64,000 nt of DNA, taken from Protea cynaroides. Taxonomy: Eukaryota; Streptophyta; Magnoliopsida; Proteales; Proteaceae. The DNA lies in contig CM053269.1 of NCBI GenBank assembly GCA_028583415.1, forward strand, positions 79,227,567 through 79,291,566, in the 5' to 3' direction. A model generated the notes under the pieces. That model saw nothing but the letters and a program-made list of their open reading frames with translations. It ran no database searches and was not told the DNA's origin. This document shows positions 1 through 10,736 of the stretch, piece by piece; within the stretch, counting starts at the first letter, position 1, and each line of letters starts with the position of its first letter. A program made the translations under genes and the position numbers.

Positions 1-149
1 TGAGGGAAGGCGATTGAAGGAAAAACACGTGCATAATGGTGAAGACTATGAAAAAAAAAAAAAAAAAAACTCCTTCCACAGCAACTCCGATGACGATGAC
101 GATTTTGGCCGAAGTAAGCAATGAAACCCTAAAGCCAACTAACATGGAA
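1..149. other. Flank outside the palindrome, no gene seen
   Basis: This stretch does not align with the sequence beyond the outer end of the right arm (after about 62566), so it marks unique flank. It holds a 19-nt poly-A run near position 50-69 and a short GATGAC-type repeat near 90-101. I see no coding signal. Confidence 0.5.
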
Positions 150-164
150 GTTTTGGCGAGGTAG

Positions 165-281
165 AGATGTCGACCTCCCGCTCCTGCACGAGATGTAAGA
201 AGAACACCTGCATCTATACATCTTACGGTATCAAACAAGAATTTGATAACTACCAACAAATTAAGTTTTGGCGGCATGAGC
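165..281 (+). pseudogene. Outer-end gene remnant, 5' part (left copy)
   Basis: An ATG at 165 opens a Cys/Arg-rich reading frame starting MSTSRSCTRCKK, interrupted at 281 by a solo LTR whose 5-bp target duplication is TGAGC (277-281 and 13923-13927). The same reading frame is uninterrupted in the right arm (62342-62548, minus strand), which shows the empty site. I do not recognise the protein. The frame continues at 13928 after the insertion. Coding status is uncertain; it may be a decayed exon or untranslated sequence. Confidence 0.4.
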
Positions 282-2083
282 TGTCACACCCCAATTCTGA
301 TCCAATCAGAACGGTGTGAGTGAACCGTCATTGAACCAACGGTTCACACCAGGATCTCGAATAGGCCGTGTCCACCCATACAAACCAATTACACATAACC
401 ACAATCAGAATATAAATATACAGCGGAAGATTTTAAATAGAATGAACTGAGTATCTATTGATAATTTAAATAAATATTCCATTATTCAAATTCAAACACA
501 TAAGTTAATAATCTTTTACATCCCTTAATAATAAACGAAAATAACTGAAACAATTAAATAAAAAGCCATCACAGGTACACGCAGAAAGGGCACTCGCATG
601 AAGCATCATGCTCGTCCTCCCCTGCTTGTACATCCAGAGCAGCTACACCTCCATACGCCGGAGCGTTCACATAATCGTCCACAGTGTATCCTGCATCAAC
701 ATCTAAAACAATGTGTACACAAAGGGTGAGCTCACAACACAGCTCAGTAAGACAATCAGACAGTTTCACAAGATTATGCATGAGTAACAATCATTTTATG
801 CTGTGGTCTGATTTCTAAGTTTGCAATGTGCTATAGAAAGGTTTGGTGGCCCCCGCACCTCTATACACGAGTGTGTGGCGTCGCACAGTAATCACACTAC
901 CACCAACCCACATGCACCCATCATGGAATAGAGATAGAGCTAAGGTATACCCGCACCTCCCCTGATACTCTACCCATACCAGTACCTAAGCCCCTACTGG
1001 CCAGGGCTCGCAAACTGGGCTCGCAACTAACCAATCCTATATGTCAACAATGTATGCTCTATCCCAGCACAGTCGTCTACGGCATAGAGATAGAGCTAGA
1101 GCGTGCAGGCCGGGTCGGAGACCACCATACCTCACATCCCCCTGATACCCTATCCGCAACTAACCCACTAGGATAGAAACAATACGCAGGTAGACCCTAT
1201 CCCAACATAACTCCCTACGGCATAGAGATAGAGCTAAAGCATCGTGGACAAGCCAGCGTCGACTCGGAATCCTCAGTACCACACAACGATGGCCGGGACA
1301 ACATCAATATCGGAGACCACCGTACCACGATCTTCCCCTGATACCCCACCCGTACCAAGCATGTTAAGACAGAATACTACAAAAAGTGCCAGTGTGAAGA
1401 GCGATCCCAGGCCCATGCCGCACTCCACACACCAACGAAAACAATCACATGCCTAACAATCACATCCTATGAATGCATGAACAATAATAATAACTGAAAG
1501 TAAAGGATGGCATGTGAATATGCACAAACATCACATCATAGATATTCAATGATTAACAACGATTTACTATCCATTAATTATTAGGTTTAGGTCAGATTCC
1601 CTTACTTGACGCTCGTTCAATAACTTGCTCCACGTCGCAAGGTCCAAACGATAAGTCACAAAGTCCTACAATATCATTAGGATTTCATTAGAACATATTG
1701 TTTAGGGTTTCACGTTGGTCGAAAACCAACAGGGTTGCAAAAATATCCTCACAGAGCTGACCGGTGGCATATACCGGTCGCAGCTCTGTGGGAAAGACTG
1801 GCGATCGGTATGGTCAGCCGGTCCCCATAGATAACCTCCCGAGAGGTAGCGGTCGCAACATACCGGTCGCACTATGTGCAACCGGTATAGTCGACCGGTA
1901 TGTCTCCGGAAGACCATATATGGGTTCTTCGACTGCCGTCGACCATCCTCCATGGATTTTCAGGGTTTCCTCTATCCATTCTAAGTCTAGGCTTTGAGTT
2001 AGAGTTATCCCCAACTCATTCAAGTTTCGTTTCGATGAATATCATCCCAAAACTCGAATCTAGGGTTTGACGGCAACTTAGGG

Positions 2084-4319
2084 TGTCACACCCCAATTCC
2101 GGCTGAACCAGAAGTGTGAGTGAACCGGTAATAAACCACGGTTCACACCAGGATCTCGAAAGACCGTGTCAACCAATCATTCCTGAGCAAACCATCAAAA
2201 ACCAGAGTAATACTAGCAGCGGAAAAAATATATCAATGAGCTGAACTAAATAATAAATTAAATAATTAATCCAATTATTCCATCATCCATCAGAATTTAA
2301 ATAATATTTATTTACCCCCGGTATAGAGATAGGACTCGAGTCTGGCGGGCAGGAAGAACCACAATCCCACGTCCTCCTCCTGATACCCCATACCGTACCA
2401 ATACCTAAACCCCTATTGGCAAGGGCTTGCAAGTGGGTTCCGTTTCTAACCAGTCCTAGATGTCAATACAAGTAGGCTCCACCCTAGTACAGCCGTCTAT
2501 GGCATAGGGATAGAGCTAGAGCGTGCAGGCCAGCCGGAGACCACAATACCTCACCTCCCCCGATACCCTACCCGCAACAAGCATACCAAGATGGAACTAT
2601 ACGCAAGTAGGCCCTATCCCAACATCGCTCCCTATGGCATAAGGATAGAGCTAGAGCGTCATGGCCAGGTCAACGTCGACATCGGAGATCACCATGCCAC
2701 ATCACTGTGGCCGGATCAACGTCAACATCGGAGACCACCCGCCATAACCTCCCCCGATACCCCACCCATACCAAGCATGCTAAGATAGGGTGCTGCGAAG
2801 GCGTCGGAGTGAGGAATGATCCCGGGCCCCGGCCCTTCCCATTCCACACTCCAACTAAAACAAACACATGTCTAACATCCATCACACCTAGCATATGAAA
2901 TGCATGAACAGATAAATCAAATAGAATTTACACTACATGACATGTGATATGCACAATCCATCAAACAAGCATATAATTTGATACCCGAAAATTAAAGAGC
3001 TCTCTAAGGTTTATTATTAAATCTTTAATTTAAGTTTCGGGTCTTGTCCCTTACCCGACGCGTGGTGTTAATCCTTTTCAGGCGTCAGAAGTTTCACATA
3101 TAAGTCCTACACAACCATATTTTCATGTTAATTTCTATTTATTAGAGTTCTAGAAGCCAAAACCTGGCTTTCCCAGACAAACAGGGCTCAAAACACATAC
3201 CGGTCTCGCACATACCGGTCGCAGGATAGTGAGACCGGTATGGTGAGACCGGTATGGGTGAGACCGGTATGCATACCGGATGCACACATACCGGTCTCAC
3301 TCAGATCTGACTGAGTGCGACCGGTATGGTGCCAGCGGTATGCATACCGGATGCACACATACCGGTCTCACTCGGATCTGGGCCGAGTGCGACCGGTATG
3401 GTGCCGGCGGTATGCATATCCGGATGCACACATACCGGTCTCACTCGGATCTGGCTGAGTGCGACCCGGTATGGTGCCGCCGGTATACACCGCGGCCCAT
3501 ACCGCGGGACTTTCCCAAGGATATACCCTACGGCGTGATTTTCCGAGATCGAGGTCTCCACGGTAGCTCCCTAAGGTTTCACCTATCATCTGCTAAGGTC
3601 CAGTCTCCGAAGGGTCCTACGGATCTTGGCTAGAATGCCAAAAACCAACCAGATCCGAAAGAAAGACGAAATGAATCTAAGCCTTTTCCATCAGATCTCA
3701 CGCCGCTTCGCGGCTCCGATCCGATAAACAACCCTACAGGAAGGATAGAGCACTTTACCGATAGCGGTTGTCAGTTGGCGGCGAGTTCCTCCACCGGCAG
3801 CTCCTTCCTTGGCGGCGTCAACCTCCTTGAACCCTCAACTCCTTCTCAGAACAAAGGGGTTCACGGAGTGTTTCCCCCTCTATTAATAGAGGGAGGCCGT
3901 CCAAAACACACTCCCCCCCTCATATGGAAACTTTAAGTTTTCATTTTTGAGAGAAACACGGCTCGAACACATACCGGTCTCGCACATACCGGTCGCAGGA
4001 TAGCGAGACCGGTATAGTGAGACCGGTATGCCATACCGGTTGCAGGATAGTGCATCCGGTATGGTGAGACCGGTATGGGTGAGACCGGTATACCATACCG
4101 GTTGCACTATAGTGCATCCGGTATGGTGAGACCGGTATGGTGAGACCGGTATGAACTTAGCCAATTTTACACATTTTTCGTACCTGAAAATGATTGGTTT
4201 TTCACCCGGCTTCTTGCGCGGTCCCTTGCCCGGCTTCGCTTTCCGATCCGGTTATGATTGGGGCACCTGCCATCGCATAAAACCATGGTTAAACCGGGTT
4301 TTAAAGCACGGTTCTTACA
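2084..4319 (-). repeat. 3' LTR of element 1 (sense of the element)
   Basis: It begins TGTCACACCCC and ends TTCTTACA on the plus strand, and is 2236 bp long. Compared with its partner at 10737-13358 it has lost about 390 bp around 2320. It contains two clusters of ACCGGT-centred inverted motifs (3195-3500 and 3970-4155), including a 71-72 bp unit repeated about three times from 3271. Confidence 0.92.
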
Positions 4320-4333
4320 ACTCTACCACCCTT
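4320..4333 (-). promoter_or_regulatory. Polypurine tract of element 1
   Basis: Read on the minus strand, the purine-rich AAGGGTGGTAGAGT lies immediately upstream of the 3' LTR start TGTAAGAACC. This is where the plus-strand DNA primer is expected in an LTR retrotransposon. Confidence 0.75.
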
Positions 4334-4689
4334 AAAAGAAATTTCGTCCCCCGGGGGTATTCTTTTCGCATGGCATCCTCCTCTTCCCAAGTAATTTCCT
4401 CTACGTCCTGACTTTTTCAAAGCACCTTGACATAGTAGATATCCCGCCTTCGAAGATGTTGTACCTTTCTGCTAAGGAGTTGGATTGGCACTACCTCAAA
4501 GGTTAAATCTTCTGTCAACTCTGGAGGATCAGCAACAAGGATATGCGAAGGATCTCGCACATACTTCTTCAGTAGGGACACATGGAAAACATCGTGGACG
4601 CTAGACATTGCCGGCGGCAATGCAAGTTGATAGGCCACTTTGCCGCACCGGGACAGAATTTCATAGGGCCCCACATATCTTGGACACAA
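4334..4689 (-). pseudogene. Integrase C-terminal and chromodomain remnant, element 1
   Basis: The minus-strand reading shows the SH3-like integrase tail (VGPYEILSR, then VFHVSLLKKYV) followed by the chromodomain-like stretch RKVQHLRRRDIYYVKVL. A stop follows where an aromatic tryptophan is usual, and then an acidic ITWEEEDAMRKEYP segment. The family is known to use this tail to direct integration to heterochromatin; that role here is inferred. The stop and the frame breaks upstream make it non-functional. Confidence 0.8.
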
Positions 4690-5934
4690 TTTCCCTTTCT
4701 CGCCGAACCGCTTCAGGCCTCGTGACCGGTGATATCTTCAAAAACACTTTATCACCTACCATGAATTCAAGATCTCGCCGCTTGTTATCGGCATAGTGCT
4801 TCCGACGCCTTTGAGCCGTCTTTACCCGGCTTCTAATTTGATCCACTGCCTTGCAGGTTTCTTCTACAAACTCAGGTCCAACGATTCTTCTCTCACCGAC
4901 TTCATCCCATAATAGAGGTGTCCGGCATTTCTTACCATACAAAGCCTCGTATGGGGCCATCTGGATCGTAGACTGGTAACTGTTGTTGTAGGCAAACTCA
5001 ATGAGAGATAGCTTCTCATCCCAAGCCCCCCTTGAAGTCAATAGCACATGCCCGAAGCATGTCTTCTAAAATCTGGATGGTCCTTTCTCGACCGACCATC
5101 CGTCCGAGGGTGGAAGGCTGTGCTAAACTTCAATTTCGTTCCCATTGCCTTCCGCAGTCCTTCCCGAACCTGAATGTGAAGCGGGGGTCTCGTCGGATAC
5201 AATACTTTCCGGGACCCCATGGAGTCCGACCACGTTGTCCACATACAACCTTGCCAACTTGTCCATTGTATACCGGGGTCCGACGGGGATAAATCTAGCA
5301 GTTTTGGTTAGGCGATCCACAATTACCCATACCGCATTCACCGACCTTGGAGTCATGGGTAGACCAGGTGACGAAGTCCATGGTAATACAATCCCACTTC
5401 CACGCGGGCTCGGGCAATGGTTGTAGTAGCCCCGCAGGTCTCGTCTTTCCGCCTTGACTTGGCGACGGTTTAAGCATTGGAACACATGTCGAGCCACATC
5501 AGCTTTCATTCCCCTCCACCCAGTACAACCTCTTCAAGTCGTGGTACATTTTCGTCTTTGCCGGGGTGTATTGAATATGGAGTGGCGTGAGCTTTCCAAC
5601 ATAATCCGATTCCGGATTTCCGGATCTTCATCCTCGGTATGCACAAACGCCCACGATATCCGAGTACCTTGTCCGCATCAAGCGTAAAGTCGGGATTGAC
5701 TCGACCCTTTTCCAAATCCTCTTGAACTGTCCCGAGGTATGGGTCCCGTAAAACGCCGCCTTTACCTCCTCCTTCGGGTCGGGCAAAATCCTTAATGCTT
5801 GCAAACATTAAGGTAAACTTGTGTATCAACCCTTGCTCAATGGGATCATCAGTTGACTCAATTAGGTGTTGCTCTTCGTCCCCGATGTTTCGAAAGCAGC
5901 GGCCCAATGCTGCATTAGTACTTGGTCCCCGCTT
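4690..5934 (-). pseudogene. Integrase remnant, element 1
   Basis: Overlapping minus-strand fragments cover the integrase. They include the zinc-binding N-terminal region (around 5500-5900), the catalytic core with VWVIVDRLTKTARF and LHGVPESIVSD, and AFHPRTDG before the catalytic glutamate region. The family enzyme inserts the reverse-transcribed DNA into the host genome. Several frameshifts break it: the core is spread over at least three frames between 4661 and 5907, and the sequence after VSD differs from the intact-looking equivalent in element 2 (48301-48840). Confidence 0.8.
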
Positions 5935-6602
5935 CGGGGTTCGATGCCCATTTCCTGCTTAGTGCATCAGCTACTATGTTGGCCTTACCAGGGTGATACT
6001 GGATATCACAGTCATAGTCCTTGAGCAACTCTAACCATCTCCTCTGTCTCATATTCAATTCCTTCTGGGTGAACAGATACGTCAGGCTCTTGTGGTCAGA
6101 CTTAATCTGGAACTTCTCACCATACGGGTAATGCCTCCAAGTCTTGATGGCATGAATGATTACGCCAACTCTAGGTCATGCGTAGGGTAGTTCTTTTCAT
6201 GCTCCTTAAGCTGTCTTGAGGCATAAGCTATCACCCGCTCGCCTTGCATCAGCACACAACCCAGTCCCGGACCCGAGGCATCCGTGATATAGCGTAAATG
6301 GGCGGTCTGGAGCTGGAATTGTCAGTATAGGTGCCGATACCAGCCTTGCTTTCAACGTCTGGAAACATTTCTCGCACTCATCCGACCATATGAATTTCTG
6401 CCCCTTTTTGGTTAACTTGGTGAGTGGAACAGCAATCTTGGAATAGTTCTCCACAAACCTTACGTAGTAACCAGCCAAGCCCGAGGAAACTACGAATTTC
6501 AGCCGACCGCCTTGGTGCCTCCCAATTGACTATGGCTGAGATCTTGCTTTGGGGTCTACCTTGATACCTTCAAGTGACACCACGTGACCAAGGAAGGCCA
6601 CT
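5935..6602 (-). pseudogene. RNase H remnant, element 1
   Basis: Following the RT, the minus strand encodes the connection and RNase H region: AGYYVRFVENYSKIAVPLTKLTKK, followed by APILTIPAP and RPFTLY. A frameshift falls just after RPFTLY, where the first catalytic aspartate should lie, and the rest is spread over other frames toward 5940. The enzyme would degrade the RNA strand during reverse transcription. Non-functional as it stands. Confidence 0.75.
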
Positions 6603-7159
6603 TCATCTAACCGAATTCGCACTTCTTGAATTTTGCATACAGCTTTTCTTTCCTCGGTCTACGTAATGCGGCTCGAGATGCACTGCATGCGTCTCATGGT
6701 CCTTGGAGTATACAAGGATATCATCAATGAAAACTATAACCGATGTATCCAACATGTCATGGAATACTCGGTTCATTAGTTCCATAAATGATGCCGGTGC
6801 GTTAGTCAATCCAAAGGACATCACAAGGAACTCGTAGTGTCCATACCGTGTCCTGAAGGCGGTCTTTGGAATGTCTGAGTCTTTAATCTTTAGCTGGTGA
6901 TACCCAGACCTCAGGTCAATCTTTGAAAACACACTTGAACCTTGCAGCTGATCAAACAAGTCATCTATTCTAGGTAGTGGGTACCTGTTCTTGATAGTGA
7001 GCTTGTTCAACTCTCGATAGTCCATGCACAAAGACACTTGCCATCCTTTTTCTTTACAAAGAGCACAGGTGCTCCCCAAGGTGAGATGCTTGGTCTTATA
7101 AACCCCTTGTCCAAAAGTTCCTGCGGTTGGGTTTTTAATTCTTTCAGCTCAAGTAGGAG
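6603..7159 (-). pseudogene. Reverse transcriptase remnant, element 1
   Basis: The longest clean piece is 6603-7079 on the minus strand. It shows YRELNKLTIKNRYPLPRIDDL, the fingers/palm segment SVFSKIDLRSGYHQ, FGLTNAPASFMELMNRVF, and the catalytic box VFIDDILVYSK (the gypsy YxDD equivalent). A frameshift disrupts the segment after ETHAVHLE. The family role is copying element RNA into DNA. The core motifs are preserved, so decay is fairly recent. Confidence 0.88.
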
Positions 7160-7776
7160 TCATCCCAGACGGAGCCTTAGACACGGGCGCCACCCCGGTA
7201 GTAAGTCTATCACAAACTCGGTAGCCCTGTCAGGTGGTAACCCTGGTAATTCATCTGGAAACACATCGGGGAACTCTCGTACGACCTGGATGTCTTCCAA
7301 TTTCGGTGTTTCAGCGGTCACATCAACCACTGACACAAGATATCCTACTCCTCCTTTCTCTAAGCACCTCTTTGCTTTTAAGGCTGAGAGTATGAGCTTC
7401 CTCTTTCTTGGCAGCTTAACCCCTTTGAACTGAAACTCATTCCCATCGCTGTCCTTGAGCATCAATTTCTTTTCAGCACATAGCAGGTTTGCTGAGTGTT
7501 TAGCTAACCAGTCCATTCCCAGAATAACATCAAAATCGACATCTCCGGTTGGACTAAATTGGCTTCAAGTTCTCGACCCTCAATACACACTGGGCAAGGT
7601 CCATAATAGTCTTCTAATACCACCTCGATCCCCATTGGTGACCGAACTAGTAGACTTGGTTGTAAGGTCTTGATGGGATGTCCAAGCCCTTTCCCGAAGG
7701 ATACCGAGACAAATGAATGAGTAGCCCCCAGAGTCAAACGGGACCCTTGTAGGTATCCCTGCTATATTTCTTGTTC
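7160..7776 (-). pseudogene. Aspartic protease and protease-RT linker remnant, element 1
   Basis: The minus strand shows GATHSFVSVSF after the catalytic site, then GRELEANLVQPEMS and MDWLAKHSANLLCAEKK, the standard gypsy linker before the RT. An extra G near 7730 shifts the frame in the DSG active-site triplet, so the protease cannot be made from a continuous frame. In element 2 the same site reads DSGATHSF intact. Confidence 0.78.
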
Positions 7777-7856
7777 CTGAGGTTGTAAAATTTCCTTTTT
7801 AGCTTTAAATATGCAACAAGTAATGCAACAATTTAGGAGGGAGTGTAAAATAATAC
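7777..7856 (-). other. Candidate GT-AG intron between gag and protease, element 1
   Basis: On the minus strand the gag frame meets a GTATTA donor after a GTTACAG context, and 80 nt later a pyrimidine-containing CCTCAG acceptor. Removing these 80 nt keeps gag and protease in one frame; leaving them in brings a stop just downstream. Element 2 has a matching 81-nt block with the same borders (51160-51240). Splicing is inferred from sequence only. Confidence 0.5.
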
Positions 7857-8938
7857 CTGTAACCACATCTGGTGATGCGGCTGCCTCCTCAGTAGTAACG
7901 GCATATACCTTGCCCAACTGCTGTTCCTTCTTAGGTTGCGGGCATGATCTGGCATAGTGCCCTACTTGTTGACAGTTGTAGCACTTGATGCTAGGGGCCG
8001 GCCCCGTTGCTTGCGAGGCCATTGCAGGAGCTGCTTTGGGAGGTATGGTACTAACTTGTGGCCTGAATGGACGATATGGCCTGTTGCCTCGTCCGCCTCC
8101 ACTTTGGAATTCGGTATTCGGCCTCTTCAAACCTCTGTTTCGGGCCACAAAGCTGTCCCTCCGGCTTGACTCAATGACACGAGCCACCTGTACAGCGTCA
8201 TTGTAAATGACCAAACCTCGACCTATAACATGTTCTCCGATTGTGCCCCGCAATCCCATGGTAAAACGGTGAGTCTTAGTCTCTTCCTCTTGCATCTTGG
8301 TGGGAGCGAAGAAGAACAACTCCTCATACTTCTGGCGATACGCCTCTACGGTCATCTGTGATTGCTGTAGATTTAGGAATTCCCTCTCCATCTGGTCGCG
8401 GAAACTCCTGGGGAAGTACTTGTCGAAGAATGACTCTTTGAATATAGGCCAGGTGATAACCTGGTGCTTGGTTTCCAAGTACCTACGAATGGAATTCCAC
8501 CACCCATTGGCCTCTTCCTTCAACATGTGAGTAGCATACAAGACTTTATCCTCATCCTGACAGTCCAACAACCTGAAATTTTTCTCCATCTCTGCTATCC
8601 ACTTGTGCTGGCCACGGTGCTTTCCCGCACTTCCCTGTAAAAGTGGGTGGTTTAAGTTTCAAGAACCCATCCACCGCCTTAGCAAGGCTGTTCCGAGCAT
8701 ACGGCGCCTGTCCATACCACTTCGTGGCTGATAAGCGTAGCCACCCCGATCGCCTCCCGATAGCCACCATAGTGTGCACTGGATATGGACCCTGGTACTG
8801 TCCCTGATACCCTCCGTGGTCCTGATTATACACTGGTGTGCCGGTAACTGGGTGAGGCTCAGTGACGGGTGGTTCTTGCTGTGTTGGTATTCCGGTGCCT
8901 GTGTTTACCCCCACAGGTGTTGCTTGAACATTTCCCAA
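7857..8938 (-). pseudogene. gag remnant, element 1
   Basis: Two overlapping minus-strand frames cover it. 8552-8938 holds the Gln/Tyr/Gly-rich N-terminal part and 7857-8589 the retrotransposon gag core (HMLKEEANGWWNSIRRYL, then FFDKYFPRSFRDQMEREF) with a CCHC zinc knuckle CYNCQQVGHYARSC. The gag protein would form the virus-like particle and bind element RNA. A frameshift near 8560-8590 splits it, and the N-terminal 38 or so codons present in element 2 are replaced here by the inserted block at about 8936-10440. Confidence 0.85.
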
Positions 8939-10440
8939 AATTTAATACTAACCGTTACGATTTCTTGATTTCACAGGTTATATATATTCCACACTTCAAT
9001 GAGACGTTCCATCAAACACAATGAGCAGCACGCCACCCCCAGCCACCTCGTATAACGAGAGGTATTTTCGTTCGGCGACGGCCGCCTCACGGTTTGATCG
9101 ATTTCAGACCAAAAACATAGAATCCGGCCGGTACGTCAACCTGGAGCATCTCCATCGCTTTGATGTAGCGTCGGCCTTTGGGATTTTGGGGTGGTTACCC
9201 GTCATTCAGTATCGAGAACGCACCTGTCCAAATCTGGTAAAGCTATTCTTCTCCAACCTAGAGGTGGAAGGAGATGTGGATGACTGGGACAATGCTAGAA
9301 GTCTGCGCATCACAAGCTATGTGAAAGGGGTGGTAATCTCCTTCAACACAGCAGAGCTAGCCGTTCTACTAGGGGTTCCGGACGATGGGGACCTCGTTCA
9401 TCGTGCCCCCCCGGGGTCAAAGGGTACCTAGATGAGTACACCGGGCGATGATAGCCGCGCAGATATTAATACCGGGACAGGTTATGTCGGCCTCAAATCT
9501 TTATCCCTTACCTCGCCTATATTGCCGGATCATTCAAAGCATAATATCGTCCCTCGAGTGGGCATTATGGAGAGGTATCTCAGTTGACCCAGTTCATTAC
9601 CTACGGCGTTGCCTCCGAGTACCAGGTTTGTCCGCCCTACCCGATCATGTGGGTTATGATCATCTGCGGCGATACCCGATATGTCGGGTAATCTTCCATA
9701 TGGTAGGTTGATTACGGCACTTCTACGGCGTTTGGGTGTCGGTATGCGGGGAGAAGCACCTAGGGAGGTGACCATGAACTCGGATATTGATGCCGAGGCC
9801 ATCTACAAGATGCGAGATGGACACCCTAGAGCTCGGTGATGAGGAGTTACAGGCTCGTCCCCTCCCGCCCAGAAACCATGCGGCTCTTGTCTGCAGCAGC
9901 GGTTGCGAAGCGGCCAGATGTCGCCGAGATGGGGGACGATGAGGACACCCACATGGAGGACATCCCAGTACCCGCACCTCAGCATTCACCAGCCAGCGAG
10001 TCTTCCGGGCCGTCGGACCCCGGTACATCTAGGTCTGATCCCATTCCCCGAACCAACGGGGTACACGTCGACTACGGCACCACCACGTCCCTCTACAAAC
10101 CCCTACGGGTGCTGGCACTTCTAGACCCGCTCCAGTTCCTAGATCGGCTAGGCGCATGCCGCCACTTGTTCCACCCCCTTCATCTTCGGACCTTTCGATT
10201 CGCATGCTCATCGAGCTCGGGGACACCCAGAGAGTCATCCTAGATACTCGGAGAGACATCCCGGTCTCACAGCGAGAGATGGGTCAGGAGTTGGGGCGCC
10301 TGGCACGCAGCTTACGGGTCACTCAGGACCAGGTCCACTGGCTCAGGGAGGTATACGAGCGAGACTATGATATAACAGACCCGGTCCCATCCAGGCCCGC
10401 TACTCCACCATAGCCCGACTAGATTTTGCTTGATGTTTAC
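8936..10440. other. Extra 1.5 kb block between gag and the primer site, element 1 only
   Basis: Comparing elements 1 and 2, homology stops near 8936 inside gag and resumes near 10440 in the 5' untranslated region (both have GAGTAACTGTCC just inside). Element 2 has only about 300 bp between gag and its primer site. The extra block carries a plus-strand ORF, opposite to gag-pol, preceded by a TATATATATT stretch near 8975. I saw no target duplication or terminal repeats at its ends. Confidence 0.7.
9021..10413 (+). pseudogene. Antisense ORF in element 1, similar to plant 'putative plant transposon protein' domains
   Basis: The frame opens with MSSTPPPATSYNERYF at 9021 and runs 136 codons (to 9431). 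It includes a pattern I associate with plant retroelement-linked proteins: PNLVKLFFSNL, then RSLRITSYVKGVVISF and ELAVLLGVPDDGD. Two frameshifts later, LPYGRLITALLRRLGVGM appears near 9690-9745. A C-terminal helical stretch rich in Arg, Glu and Gln ends at a TAG at 10411-10413. It is antisense to gag-pol. The family assignment is from memory and unsearched; its function is unknown. It is broken, so probably not expressed as a full protein. Confidence 0.55.
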
Positions 10441-10721
10441 GTATTTTATTTTGTTAATAGAGTAACTGTCCGACCTGTGGACCGTACTCTGTAGTACACT
10501 TTGTATTTATTTATGTTCTCATAGTAAAAGAGTTAGTTGGTATTGTTTAAAACTTCAGTGCTTAAAATTTCTCTTCATTATTAGTATATTATGCAATCTT
10601 TCTTAAGTCTCAGGCATCAGACAAGCTTATGGTGTGTTCTTATTAATGTTTTATTAATTTTTCCTAACTCAGCTCATTGGACACAGATGACTGAAGAATG
10701 ATTAGCTGGACAGAGCCTAGG

Positions 10722-10733
10722 GCTCTGATACCA
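10722..10733 (-). promoter_or_regulatory. Primer-binding site for initiator-Met tRNA, element 1
   Basis: On the minus strand TGGTATCAGAGC begins three bases inside the 5' LTR border (LTR edge at 10737). This matches the 3' end complement of plant initiator methionine tRNA, the usual minus-strand primer for these elements. Confidence 0.9.
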
Positions 10734-10736
10734 AGT

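Noticed and set aside
3280..3633. His/Thr/Ser-rich frames in the LTRs (also 12167-12629)
   Set aside because: They are translations of the ACCGGT repeat clusters in non-coding LTR sequence, open in several frames on both strands.
10716..10736. Possible tRNA gene fragment
   Set aside because: Only the short complement of the tRNA 3' end is present next to the LTR, which is the primer-binding site.
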